The translations under genes were made by a program, and so were the position numbers. A stretch of 64,000 nt of DNA from Caballeronia sp. INDeC2 (GTDB lineage Bacteria; Pseudomonadota; Gammaproteobacteria; Burkholderiales; Burkholderiaceae), in the NCBI RefSeq assembly GCF_023631325.1, contig NZ_JALQDG010000046.1, forward strand, positions 62,001 to 126,000. Reading direction: 5' to 3'. The notes under the pieces were generated by a model. The model made no database searches, had not been told where the DNA came from, and saw only the letters and a program-made list of their open reading frames with translations. Shown piece after piece: positions 34,786 to 42,338 of the stretch (the first letter of the stretch is position 1; each line of letters starts with the position of its first letter).

Positions 34786-35544
34786 ATGCCGATGGACAAG
34801 CCCGACACGCCCACGCTGCGAGCCTTCGCGCTGCTGGAATACCTGGTTCAGGCGGGCAGCCCCGTGTCGCTGACGGATATGGCCGATGACATCGGCATGC
34901 CGAAGCCTTCGCTGCATCGAATGCTTGCGTCGCTCGAAGCGGGCGGACTGGTGATCCGCGAGCCTGGCGACAGGAACGCGTACGTCGTCGGCCCGCGCCT
35001 CGCGCAACTGGGCCTCAATGTGATGACGCACGCGGGCGCGCGGCGGCTGCGCCACGCGATCCTCACGCGGCTCGTCTCCGATCTCGGCGAAACCTGCAAT
35101 CTCACGATGCTTCACGAAAACGAGGTGCTGTATCTCGATCGCGTGGAAGCGCCCTGGCCGCTGCGGCTCGATCTGAAGCCCGGTTCGCACGTGCCTGTCT
35201 GGTGCAGCGCAAGCGGCAAACTGCTGCTCGCGTTGCAGCCGCGCGAGGAACGCAATGCGCTCGTGCGCGCGATGAAACTCGAGCGCTACACCGCCAACAC
35301 GATCACCGACACGGAGATGCTCGAAGCGGAACTCGACCGCATCGCAAAGAAGGGGGTCGCGATCGACAACGAAGAATTCGTGCAGGGCATCGTGTGCGCG
35401 GCGGCGCCCATCGCCGATGCGAACGGCACATGCATCGCGGCGATCGCGGTTCACGCGCCGGTGTCCCGCACGCCGCTTTCGCGCGCGCTGGAAATGGTGC
35501 CGCGCCTCAAGGAAGCCGCTGCGGAGCTAGGCAAGACGTTCTAA
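34786..35544 (+). CDS. IclR-family transcriptional regulator (paralogue 2)
   Basis: The 252-residue protein has the IclR DNA-binding domain at residues 8-65 (VSLTDMADDIGMPKPSLHRM) and the effector domain with GETCNLTMLHENEVLYLDR, HVPVWCSASGKLLLAL and AIDNEEFVQGIVCAAAPI. It is closest by eye to the IclR protein at 39585. It is divergent from the CobST-like operon with an operator-like palindrome between them, and it is followed after 113 bases by a second IclR gene. It may govern the CobST-like pair, the amidohydrolase operon, or xsc. Start choice is uncertain between 34786 and 34792. Confidence 0.9.
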   Translation: MPMDKPDTPTLRAFALLEYLVQAGSPVSLTDMADDIGMPKPSLHRMLASLEAGGLVIREPGDRNAYVVGPRLAQLGLNVMTHAGARRLRHAILTRLVSDLGETCNLTMLHENEVLYLDRVEAPWPLRLDLKPGSHVPVWCSASGKLLLALQPREERNALVRAMKLERYTANTITDTEMLEAELDRIAKKGVAIDNEEFVQGIVCAAAPIADANGTCIAAIAVHAPVSRTPLSRALEMVPRLKEAAAELGKTF

Positions 35545-35630
35545 GCGCGACTTCGAAGCAATAAAACGCAACCGCGCATTCCGAAAATTGTGGCGCAATC
35601 CGAGGATAGACGCGTAGAGTAGCCGTAATT

Positions 35631-35647
35631 CGAAACCAAACGTTCCG
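35631..35647. promoter_or_regulatory. IclR-type operator upstream of the third IclR gene
   Basis: CGAAAC-CAAAC-GTTCCG, a copy of the shared 17-bp palindrome, ends 10 bases before the ATG at 35658. A site so close to the start would favour autorepression. Confidence 0.65.
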
Positions 35648-35657
35648 TTTTCGGCTC

Positions 35658-36506
35658 ATGCGCAACGTCACACATCTCGATCCTGCCGAGCCCGCCGGCG
35701 ATGAAGCGCGGACGCTCCGTCCGCTCGCCGTGCTGGAACAGCTGGCCGCTGCCGGCCACGCCTACACGCTGTCGCAACTCGCGGCGCGCGTGCGCATTCC
35801 CAAGGCGACGCTGCTGCGGCTCATCGATTCACTCGAAGCGCAAGGCTATGTCACGCACATGCCCGACTCGCGCGGCACCGACCGCGGCATCGCGCTCGGA
35901 CCCCGCGCCGCCCAGCTCGCGCTCGCCACGCTCGCCAACAACTCCTTCACGCGCGCCTGCCGTTCAATCCTGCGCGCGCTCGTCGACGTCATCGGTGAAA
36001 GCTGCAATCTCACCGCGCTCGATGGCGATACGGTTCTTTACATCGAGCGCGTCGAGACGGCCGAACCGCTGCGCCTGCATATGCAGGCCGGTATGCGGGT
36101 GCCGCTGCATTGCACCGCCAGCGGCAAGCTATTTCTCTCGCAGATGCCGCTCGCCGAGCGTCGCCAGATCCTCGGCCGGCTCACGCTCACGAAGAAGACG
36201 CATCGCACGTTGACCGATCGCACGTTGCTCGAAGCCGAACTGGACCGGCTCGCCGCGCGCGGCATCGGCATCGATAACGAGGAGTTCGTGTTGGGGATGG
36301 TGGCCGTTGCGGTGCCCATCACCGATGCCGCGACCGGGCGCGTGCTCGCGTGCCTGGCCGCGCATGCTCCGACCGCCCGCGCCAATCTCAACGACTTGCT
36401 CCAAGCGGTTCCGCAATTGCGCGATACGGCTGTGAAGCTCGCGACGCTCATCGATACCTCCGACGGACTGACGCTCATGTCGCGCCAGCGTCCGGCGGCA
36501 CGGTAG
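35658..36506 (+). CDS. IclR-family transcriptional regulator (paralogue 3), upstream of xsc
   Basis: The 282-residue protein is an IclR regulator with winged helix at about residues 18-75 (YTLSQLAARVRIPKATLLRL) and effector domain (GESCNLTALDGDTVLYIER, VPLHCTASGKLFLSQM, GIDNEEFVLGMVAVAVPI). It is the most divergent of the four paralogues, with an extra loop PDSRGTDRGIAL after the DNA-binding domain. It lies directly upstream of xsc on the same strand, separated by a promoter region with two copies of the shared palindrome, so it is the prime candidate for the xsc regulator. Its own promoter carries a further copy. Confidence 0.9.
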   Translation: MRNVTHLDPAEPAGDEARTLRPLAVLEQLAAAGHAYTLSQLAARVRIPKATLLRLIDSLEAQGYVTHMPDSRGTDRGIALGPRAAQLALATLANNSFTRACRSILRALVDVIGESCNLTALDGDTVLYIERVETAEPLRLHMQAGMRVPLHCTASGKLFLSQMPLAERRQILGRLTLTKKTHRTLTDRTLLEAELDRLAARGIGIDNEEFVLGMVAVAVPITDAATGRVLACLAAHAPTARANLNDLLQAVPQLRDTAVKLATLIDTSDGLTLMSRQRPAAR

Positions 36507-36549
36507 TCCTTCGCGTCATCCAAACTCAAAAATTCAGAATTTTTTGAGA

Positions 36550-36643
36550 CGAAACATTCCGTTTATTTAAAAAACAGGTTGACGCCGAAATCGGCTCGTC
36601 CTACGATGCTCTCACGATACATATTCCGGAACCGCACGTTCCG
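36550..36643 (+). promoter_or_regulatory. xsc promoter with two IclR-type operators
   Basis: A sigma-70-like promoter is visible: TTGACG at 36579-36584, a 17-base spacer and TACGAT at 36602-36607. One palindrome copy (CGAAAC-ATTCC-GTTTAT, 36550-36566) lies upstream of the -35 box, where an activator would bind. A second, perfect-armed copy (CGGAAC-CGCAC-GTTCCG, 36627-36643) lies just past the expected transcription start, where a repressor would act. The xsc ATG is at 36667 behind a GGAG. Confidence 0.65.
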
Positions 36644-36666
36644 TTTTATTTAACCCGGAGACATTC

Positions 36667-38508
36667 ATGAGCGAGCACGATCAAGCCCGTCCTTCCCAGA
36701 ACGCCCTCGCCGTCAGCGCGGCGCCCGCCGGTCCGCAGGCGATGACCCCGTCCGAAGCATTCGTCGAAACGCTCGCCGCCAATGGCGTGACCGAGATGTT
36801 CGGCATCATGGGTTCGGCCTTCATGGACGCGATGGACATCTTCGCGCCCGCCGGCATCCGCCTGATTCCCGTCGTGCATGAACAAGGCGCGGGCCACATG
36901 GCGGACGGCTATTCGCGCGTGTCGGGCCGTCACGGCGTCGTGATCGGTCAGAACGGCCCGGGCATCAGCAATTGCGTGACGGCAATCGCGGCGGCGTATT
37001 GGGCGCACAGCCCGGTCGTGATCGTCACGCCGGAGGCGGGCACGATGGGCATCGGTCTCGGCGGCTTCCAAGAAGCAAAGCAATTGCCGATGTTCCAGGA
37101 ATTCACGAAGTACCAAGGCCACGTGACGCACCCGGCGCGCATGGCCGAGTACACCGCGCGTTGCTTCGATCGCGCGATGTCGGAAATGGGCCCGACGCAA
37201 CTCAACATTCCGCGCGATTACTTCTATGGCCAGGTCAAGGTCGAGATTCCGAAGCCGCAGCGTCTCGATCGCGGTCCCGGCGGCGATCAGAGCCTGAACG
37301 AAGCCGCCGATCTGCTCGCGGAAGCGAAATTCCCCGTCATCATCTCGGGCGGCGGCGTGGTGATGGCCGATGCCATCGAGGAATGCAAGGCGCTCGCCGA
37401 GCGCCTCGGCGCGCCGGTGGTCAACAGCTATCTGCATAACGACTCGTTCCCGGCGAATCATCCGCTGTGGTGCGGCCCGCTCGGCTATCAAGGCTCGAAG
37501 GCCGCGATGAAGCTGCTCTCTCAAGCCGATGTCGTGATCGCGCTCGGCTCGCGTCTCGGACCGTTCGGCACCCTGCCGCAGCACGGCCTCGACTACTGGC
37601 CGAAGGAAGCGAAGGTCATTCAGATCGACGCTGACCACAAGATGCTCGGCCTCGTGAAGAAGATTTCCGTCGGCATTTGCGGCGATGCGAAGGCCACGGC
37701 CATCGCGCTCACGCAACGTCTCGCGGATCGCAAGCTCGACTGCGACGCGACGAAAGACGCCCGCGCGAAGACCATCGCTTCTGAAAAGGCCGCATGGGAA
37801 AAGGAACTCGACGAATGGACGCACGAGCGCGATCCGTATAGCCTCGACATGATCGAAGAGCAGAAGAACGAGAAGCCGTTCAGCGGCGGCCAGTATCTGC
37901 ATCCGCGCCAGGTGCTGCGCGAACTCGAAAAGGCGATGCCGGAAGACGTGATGGTGTCGACCGACATCGGCAACATCAACTCGGTCGCCAACAGCTATCT
38001 GCGCTTCAACAAGCCGCGCAGCTTCTTCGCGGCGATGAGCTGGGGCAATTGCGGCTATGCGTTCCCGACGATCATCGGTGCAAAGGTCGCGGCGCCGCAT
38101 CGTCCGGCCGTTTCGTATGCGGGCGACGGTGCGTGGGGCATGAGCCTGATGGAAACCATGACCTGCGTGCGTCACAATATTCCGGTGACGGCTGTCGTGT
38201 TCCACAACCGTCAGTGGGGCGCGGAGAAGAAGAATCAGGTGGACTTCTACAATCGCCGCTTCGTTGCGGGCGAGCTCGATAACCAGAGCTTCGCCGAGAT
38301 CGCGAAGGCGATGGGCGCGGAAGGCATCGTCGTCGACAAGCTGGAGGATGTCGGCCCGGCGCTGAAGAAGGCCATCGATCTGCAGATGAATCACGGCAAG
38401 ACGACGATCATCGAGATCATGTGCACGCGCGAGCTCGGCGATCCGTTCCGCCGCGATGCGCTCTCGAAGCCGGTGCGCATGCTCGACAAGTACAAGGATT
38501 ACGTCTGA
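36667..38508 (+). CDS. xsc: Sulfoacetaldehyde acetyltransferase Xsc
   Basis: The 613-residue protein is a full-length Xsc, a thiamine-diphosphate enzyme that converts sulfoacetaldehyde and phosphate to acetyl phosphate and sulfite. This is the carbon-sulfur bond cleavage shared by taurine, isethionate and sulfoacetate pathways. The N-terminal domain has the catalytic glutamate in VVHEQGAGHMADGYSR (Glu72) and IGQNGPGISN. The C-terminal cofactor motif begins GDGAWGMSLMETMT near residue 486 and ends VFHNRQWGAEKKNQVDFY, a signature of Xsc rather than acetolactate synthase. An extra 25-residue N-terminal tail precedes the usual start. Pta is encoded 62 bases downstream. Confidence 0.95.
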   Translation: MSEHDQARPSQNALAVSAAPAGPQAMTPSEAFVETLAANGVTEMFGIMGSAFMDAMDIFAPAGIRLIPVVHEQGAGHMADGYSRVSGRHGVVIGQNGPGISNCVTAIAAAYWAHSPVVIVTPEAGTMGIGLGGFQEAKQLPMFQEFTKYQGHVTHPARMAEYTARCFDRAMSEMGPTQLNIPRDYFYGQVKVEIPKPQRLDRGPGGDQSLNEAADLLAEAKFPVIISGGGVVMADAIEECKALAERLGAPVVNSYLHNDSFPANHPLWCGPLGYQGSKAAMKLLSQADVVIALGSRLGPFGTLPQHGLDYWPKEAKVIQIDADHKMLGLVKKISVGICGDAKATAIALTQRLADRKLDCDATKDARAKTIASEKAAWEKELDEWTHERDPYSLDMIEEQKNEKPFSGGQYLHPRQVLRELEKAMPEDVMVSTDIGNINSVANSYLRFNKPRSFFAAMSWGNCGYAFPTIIGAKVAAPHRPAVSYAGDGAWGMSLMETMTCVRHNIPVTAVVFHNRQWGAEKKNQVDFYNRRFVAGELDNQSFAEIAKAMGAEGIVVDKLEDVGPALKKAIDLQMNHGKTTIIEIMCTRELGDPFRRDALSKPVRMLDKYKDYV

Positions 38509-38519
38509 GTCCAACGCCG

Positions 38520-38549
38520 CGCCGCTCCGCGCCCGGAGCGGCGTTTTTT
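38520..38549 (+). terminator. Intrinsic terminator between xsc and pta
   Basis: A perfect 10-bp stem (CGCCGCTCCG with CGGAGCGGCG), a 4-base loop and TTTTTT directly after it lie 12 bases past the xsc stop. pta starts 21 bases later, so this is likely a partial attenuator setting xsc above pta in expression. Confidence 0.8.
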
Positions 38550-38570
38550 CTTGATGACAGTGAGCCCGCC

Positions 38571-39584
38571 ATGAAAGCCATGCATCGCATCATCGATCAG
38601 GCGCGCGACCTGCCGATGCGCATCGTCCTCTCCGAAGCCGAAGACACGCGCGTGCTTCAGGCGGCGGAACGCGCGCACAAGCATGGCATCGCGCGCATCG
38701 TGCTCGTGGGCGCGCGAGTGCGTGCGTATCAAGCGGCGGACAGCGCGGGCATCGATCTCGAAGGCATCGACGTGATCGATCCTTCTCATTCTCCACATAC
38801 CGAGCGCTTTGCCGAAGAGCTTTTCGCGTTGCGCGAGAAAAAGGGCATGACGCCCGAACTGGCGCGCGCCGCCGTGCTCGATCCGCTGTGCTTCGCGAAC
38901 CTGATGGTGCGCATGAGCGAGGCGGACGGATCCGTATCCGGCGCGGTCAACACGACCGCGGATGTCGTGCGCAACGCGATACAGATCATCGGCGTGCGGC
39001 CGTCGTTCAAGCTCGTTTCAAGCTTCTTTCTCATGATGCTGTGCGAGCCTTTTCATACGATGAAAGGCGGTCTCATCTTTTCCGATTGCGCGCTCGTCGT
39101 CGAGCCGAATGCGGAGCAACTCGCCGAAATCGCAATGGCCGCCGCCGACAGCGCGCGCAGCCTGCTGATGGAAGATGCGCGTGTCGCGATGCTCTCGTTC
39201 TCGACGAGCGGCAGCGCGCACCATGCGGCCGTCGATAAAGTGATCGATGCGACGCGGCGCGTGAAGGAAGCGCGTCCCGGCCTCGCCATCGACGGCGACG
39301 TGCAGCTCGATGCCGCGATCGTCGCGGAAATCGCGATGCGCAAGGTGCATCACTCGCAGATCGATGGGCACGCCAATACGCTGATCTTCCCGAGTCTCGA
39401 AGCGGGCAACATCGGCTACAAGCTCGCCGAGCGCATCGGCGGCGCGAAGGCTATTGGGCCGCTGCTGCAAGGACTCGCGAAACCGGCCAACGATCTGTCG
39501 CGCGGCTGCAGCGCCGACGATATCTATCACGTGATCGCCGTGACTTGCGTGCAGGCGCAGGCAGCGCGGCATCAGACGACGTGA
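38571..39584 (+). CDS. pta: Phosphate acetyltransferase Pta
   Basis: I start at the ATG at 38571; a second ATG three codons later is possible. The 337-residue protein is a single PTA_PTB domain, the short form of phosphotransacetylase that converts acetyl phosphate and CoA to acetyl-CoA. Recognisable are LPMRIVLSEAEDTRVLQAA, the GAVNTTADVVRNAIQIIG helix and VDGDVQLDAAIV-like segment (GDVQLDAAIVAEIA) plus LIFPSLEAGNIGYKLAER. This is the enzyme usually paired with Xsc in sulfonate catabolism. The stop directly abuts the ATG of the next IclR gene (TGAATG). Confidence 0.93.
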   Translation: MKAMHRIIDQARDLPMRIVLSEAEDTRVLQAAERAHKHGIARIVLVGARVRAYQAADSAGIDLEGIDVIDPSHSPHTERFAEELFALREKKGMTPELARAAVLDPLCFANLMVRMSEADGSVSGAVNTTADVVRNAIQIIGVRPSFKLVSSFFLMMLCEPFHTMKGGLIFSDCALVVEPNAEQLAEIAMAAADSARSLLMEDARVAMLSFSTSGSAHHAAVDKVIDATRRVKEARPGLAIDGDVQLDAAIVAEIAMRKVHHSQIDGHANTLIFPSLEAGNIGYKLAERIGGAKAIGPLLQGLAKPANDLSRGCSADDIYHVIAVTCVQAQAARHQTT

Positions 39585-40418
39585 ATGCGCATCATGGATA
39601 CGCGAGCCGATACCGAAGCGTTCGCTCTTCAGCCTGAAGCGACGGAGAGCGCGCCGCTCATCGACAACACGCGCACCGAAACGCCTACGCTGCGCGCCTT
39701 CAGCGTGCTCGAACATCTGGTCGCGGCGAAGGGCGCGCTGTCGCTTGCGGAGCTCGCGAACATCATCGGGCAGCCGAAGGCCTCGCTGCATCGCATGTTG
39801 CAATCGCTCGAAGCGGGCGGCTTCGTCGCGCGTGAGCCGGGCCAGAAGAACGCGTACGTGATCGGCCCGCGCCTCGAACGGCTCGGCGTCGACGTGATGA
39901 TGCACAGCGGCGCAAGGCGTCAGCGCCACGCGATTCTGGAGCGCCTCGTCGCCGATCTCGGCGAGACCTGCAATCTGAGCACGCTGCACGACACGCAGGT
40001 GCTCTATCTCGACCGCTGTGAATCGCCGTGGGCGCTGCGGCTCGAACTGAAGCCCGGATCGCACGTGCCGGCGCATTGCAGCGCGAGCGGCAAGCTGTTG
40101 CTTTCGATGATGCCGCGCGAAGAACGCGCCGCCCTCATCCGCGCGATGCGGCTCGAACGCTTCACGCCCAGTACGCTCGACGACCCGAACCTGCTCGAAG
40201 CGGAACTGGATCGCATCGCGCACAAAGGCATTGCCGTCGATAACGAGGAGTTCGTGCTCGGCATCGCGTGCGTCGCCGTGCCGGTGTTCGATTCGCGCGG
40301 CAAATGCATCGCGGCCATCGCCGTGCATGGGCCGGTGTCGCGCATGGCGCTGTCGCGCGCGCTGACCTTTGTGCCGCGCTTGCAGGAAGCCGCCGCCGAC
40401 CTCACGGCGACCTTCTGA
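39585..40418 (+). CDS. IclR-family transcriptional regulator (paralogue 4), between pta and the GMC gene
   Basis: The 277-residue protein has a 28-residue extension, then the winged helix at about 32-90 (LSLAELANIIGQPKASLHRM) and the effector domain (GETCNLSTLHDTQVLYLDR, HVPAHCSASGKLLLSMM, AVDNEEFVLGIACVAVPV). It is strikingly similar to the regulator at 34786, so the two are recent paralogues. The start abuts the pta stop, so it is probably co-transcribed. It lies just upstream of the GMC/MHS pair and could be an isethionate-responsive regulator; the ligand is inferred from position only. Confidence 0.9.
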   Translation: MRIMDTRADTEAFALQPEATESAPLIDNTRTETPTLRAFSVLEHLVAAKGALSLAELANIIGQPKASLHRMLQSLEAGGFVAREPGQKNAYVIGPRLERLGVDVMMHSGARRQRHAILERLVADLGETCNLSTLHDTQVLYLDRCESPWALRLELKPGSHVPAHCSASGKLLLSMMPREERAALIRAMRLERFTPSTLDDPNLLEAELDRIAHKGIAVDNEEFVLGIACVAVPVFDSRGKCIAAIAVHGPVSRMALSRALTFVPRLQEAAADLTATF

Positions 40419-40584
40419 CGCGCCGCAGCATCTATATTTCGGATGACGAATCAATATCAGGGTCAACCCGAGGCCCACTCGCATTTCTGAATCGGATTTC
40501 GCACTTTCCGTTTCAGTTTCGCGAGCTTCCGCGCTTTTCTCTTGGCTTCCTCGCCCGCTTCTTCCACATTGAACGAAACGCAAA

Positions 40585-40601
40585 CGAAACGATTCGTTCC
40601 A
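40585..40601. promoter_or_regulatory. IclR-type operator upstream of the GMC dehydrogenase gene
   Basis: CGAAAC-GATTC-GTTCCA is another copy of the shared 17-bp palindrome, ending 26 bases before the ATG at 40628. A further CGAAAC half-site at 40574-40579 sits 11 bases upstream in the same orientation, which could allow binding of a second dimer. Confidence 0.6.
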
Positions 40602-40627
40602 AAAGAAGACTTCAGGAGACAGGTGTC

Positions 40628-42304
40628 ATGCAGCAGCAGGAAGTCGATTACGTCATCGTCGGTGCCGGTTCAGCAGGTTGCGTGCTGGCCAACCGTCTGA
40701 GCGCCGATCCGTCCAACGTCGTGATGCTGCTCGAGGCGGGCGGCTCCGACACGAGCCCGTGGATTCATATCCCCGTCGGCTACTTCAAGACGATGCACGA
40801 TCCCGAGCTCGACTGGTGCTATCGCACGGAGGCGGACGATGCCGTCGCCGGACGCAGCATCGACTGGCCGCGCGGCAAGGTGCTCGGCGGCTCCAGCTCG
40901 CTCAACGGGCTGCTCTACGTGCGCGGCCAGCGCGAGGACTACGACCGCTGGGCCGCACTCGGCAACGCGGGATGGAGTTTCAGGGACGTGCTGCCCTACT
41001 TCAGGAAGTCGGAAGATCAGGAGCATGGCGCGAGCGAATATCACGGCGCGGGTGGGCCGTTGAAGGTATCTGACCTGCGTTTGCGCCGTCCGATCGCCGA
41101 TCACTTCATCGCGGCGGCGCAGGAGATCGGCATCCCGTTCAACGCGGACTACAACGGCGCGACACAGGAAGGCGTCGGCTATTTTCAGCAGACAGCCTAC
41201 AAGGGGCTTCGCTGGAGCACCGCGAAAGGCTTTCTCAAGCCGGTGCGCGATCGCCGCAATCTCATCGTGCGCACGCGTGCGCAGACCCGCAAGGTGCTGA
41301 TGAACGGCAAGGAAGCGACCGGCATCGAGTACGTGCATGAAGGCGTCGTGAAGACGGTTCGTGCACGTGTCGAAGTGATTCTCGCGGCGGGTGCGATCGG
41401 CTCGCCGCAGATTCTGCAGAACTCGGGTATCGGTCCCGTGCGCGTGCTGAACAAGGCGGGCGTGCAGGTGAGGCACGAGTTGCCCGGCGTCGGACGCAAT
41501 CTTCAGGATCATTTGCAGGTGCGTCTCGTCTTCAAGACGAGCGAGCGCACGCTCAACGACGAGGTGAACAATCCGTTCAAGAAGGCGCTCGTGGGCCTGC
41601 AATACGCGCTATCGCGCACCGGGCCGCTCACGCTCGCGGCGAGCCAAGTCGCCATCTTCACGCGTTCGTCTCCGGATGTTACGCGTCCCGACATCCAGTT
41701 CCACATGCAACCGCTTTCCGCCGACAAGCCCGGCCAGGGCGCGCATCCGTTCTCTGCGTTCACGTCGTCGGTGTGTCAGTTGCGGCCGTACAGCCGCGGC
41801 AGCGTCGAGATCCGCTCGAACGATCCGCTGCATTATCCCGCGATTCACGCGAACTATCTCTCCGATGAACGCGATCATCCCGTCGTGATCGGCGGCATCA
41901 AGGTGGCGCGCCGCATCGCCGCTGCGCCGTCGCTCGCCAGGCACATCGTGTCGGAGTTCGTGCCCGGTTCGCAGTATCAGTCCGATGCCGAATTGCTCGA
42001 TGTCGCGCGCAAGTTCAGTCAGTCGATCTATCACCCGGCAGGCACCTGCAAGATGGGCAGCGACGCGCTCGCGGTCGTCGACGAGCGCCTCAAGCTGCGC
42101 GGCATCGGACGCCTGCGCGTGGTCGATGCGTCGATCATGCCCGAGCTGGTATCGGGCAACACGAACGCCCCTGTCATCATGATCGCGGAGAAAGCCGCCG
42201 ACATGATTCTCGAAGACCGGCGCTATCAACACGTCGCGCGTGTGGAAGACGCACCCGAAGTCGTTGTGGAAAAGCCCGTGGCCCATGCAGGCCAGAGAGA
42301 CTGA
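40628..42304 (+). CDS. iseJ: GMC-family alcohol dehydrogenase, probable isethionate dehydrogenase IseJ
   Basis: I start at the ATG at 40628, behind AGGAGACAGG; the frame is open far upstream without a site. The 558-residue flavoprotein is a GMC oxidoreductase of the choline dehydrogenase type: VDYVIVGAGSAGCVLANRL at the N-terminus, GKVLGGSSSLNGLLYVRGQ near residue 85, GAIGSPQILQNSGIGP near 258, and catalytic residues in HPAGTCKMG near 475 and SGNTNAPVIMIAEKAADMI. In C. necator a membrane-bound dehydrogenase, IseJ, oxidises isethionate to sulfoacetaldehyde. The following MHS permease and preceding xsc-pta make that role likely. Choline or another small alcohol is the alternative. Confidence 0.72.
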   Translation: MQQQEVDYVIVGAGSAGCVLANRLSADPSNVVMLLEAGGSDTSPWIHIPVGYFKTMHDPELDWCYRTEADDAVAGRSIDWPRGKVLGGSSSLNGLLYVRGQREDYDRWAALGNAGWSFRDVLPYFRKSEDQEHGASEYHGAGGPLKVSDLRLRRPIADHFIAAAQEIGIPFNADYNGATQEGVGYFQQTAYKGLRWSTAKGFLKPVRDRRNLIVRTRAQTRKVLMNGKEATGIEYVHEGVVKTVRARVEVILAAGAIGSPQILQNSGIGPVRVLNKAGVQVRHELPGVGRNLQDHLQVRLVFKTSERTLNDEVNNPFKKALVGLQYALSRTGPLTLAASQVAIFTRSSPDVTRPDIQFHMQPLSADKPGQGAHPFSAFTSSVCQLRPYSRGSVEIRSNDPLHYPAIHANYLSDERDHPVVIGGIKVARRIAAAPSLARHIVSEFVPGSQYQSDAELLDVARKFSQSIYHPAGTCKMGSDALAVVDERLKLRGIGRLRVVDASIMPELVSGNTNAPVIMIAEKAADMILEDRRYQHVARVEDAPEVVVEKPVAHAGQRD

Positions 42305-42338
42305 GCACAAGTCTCACACACACATCAAGGAGACAACC

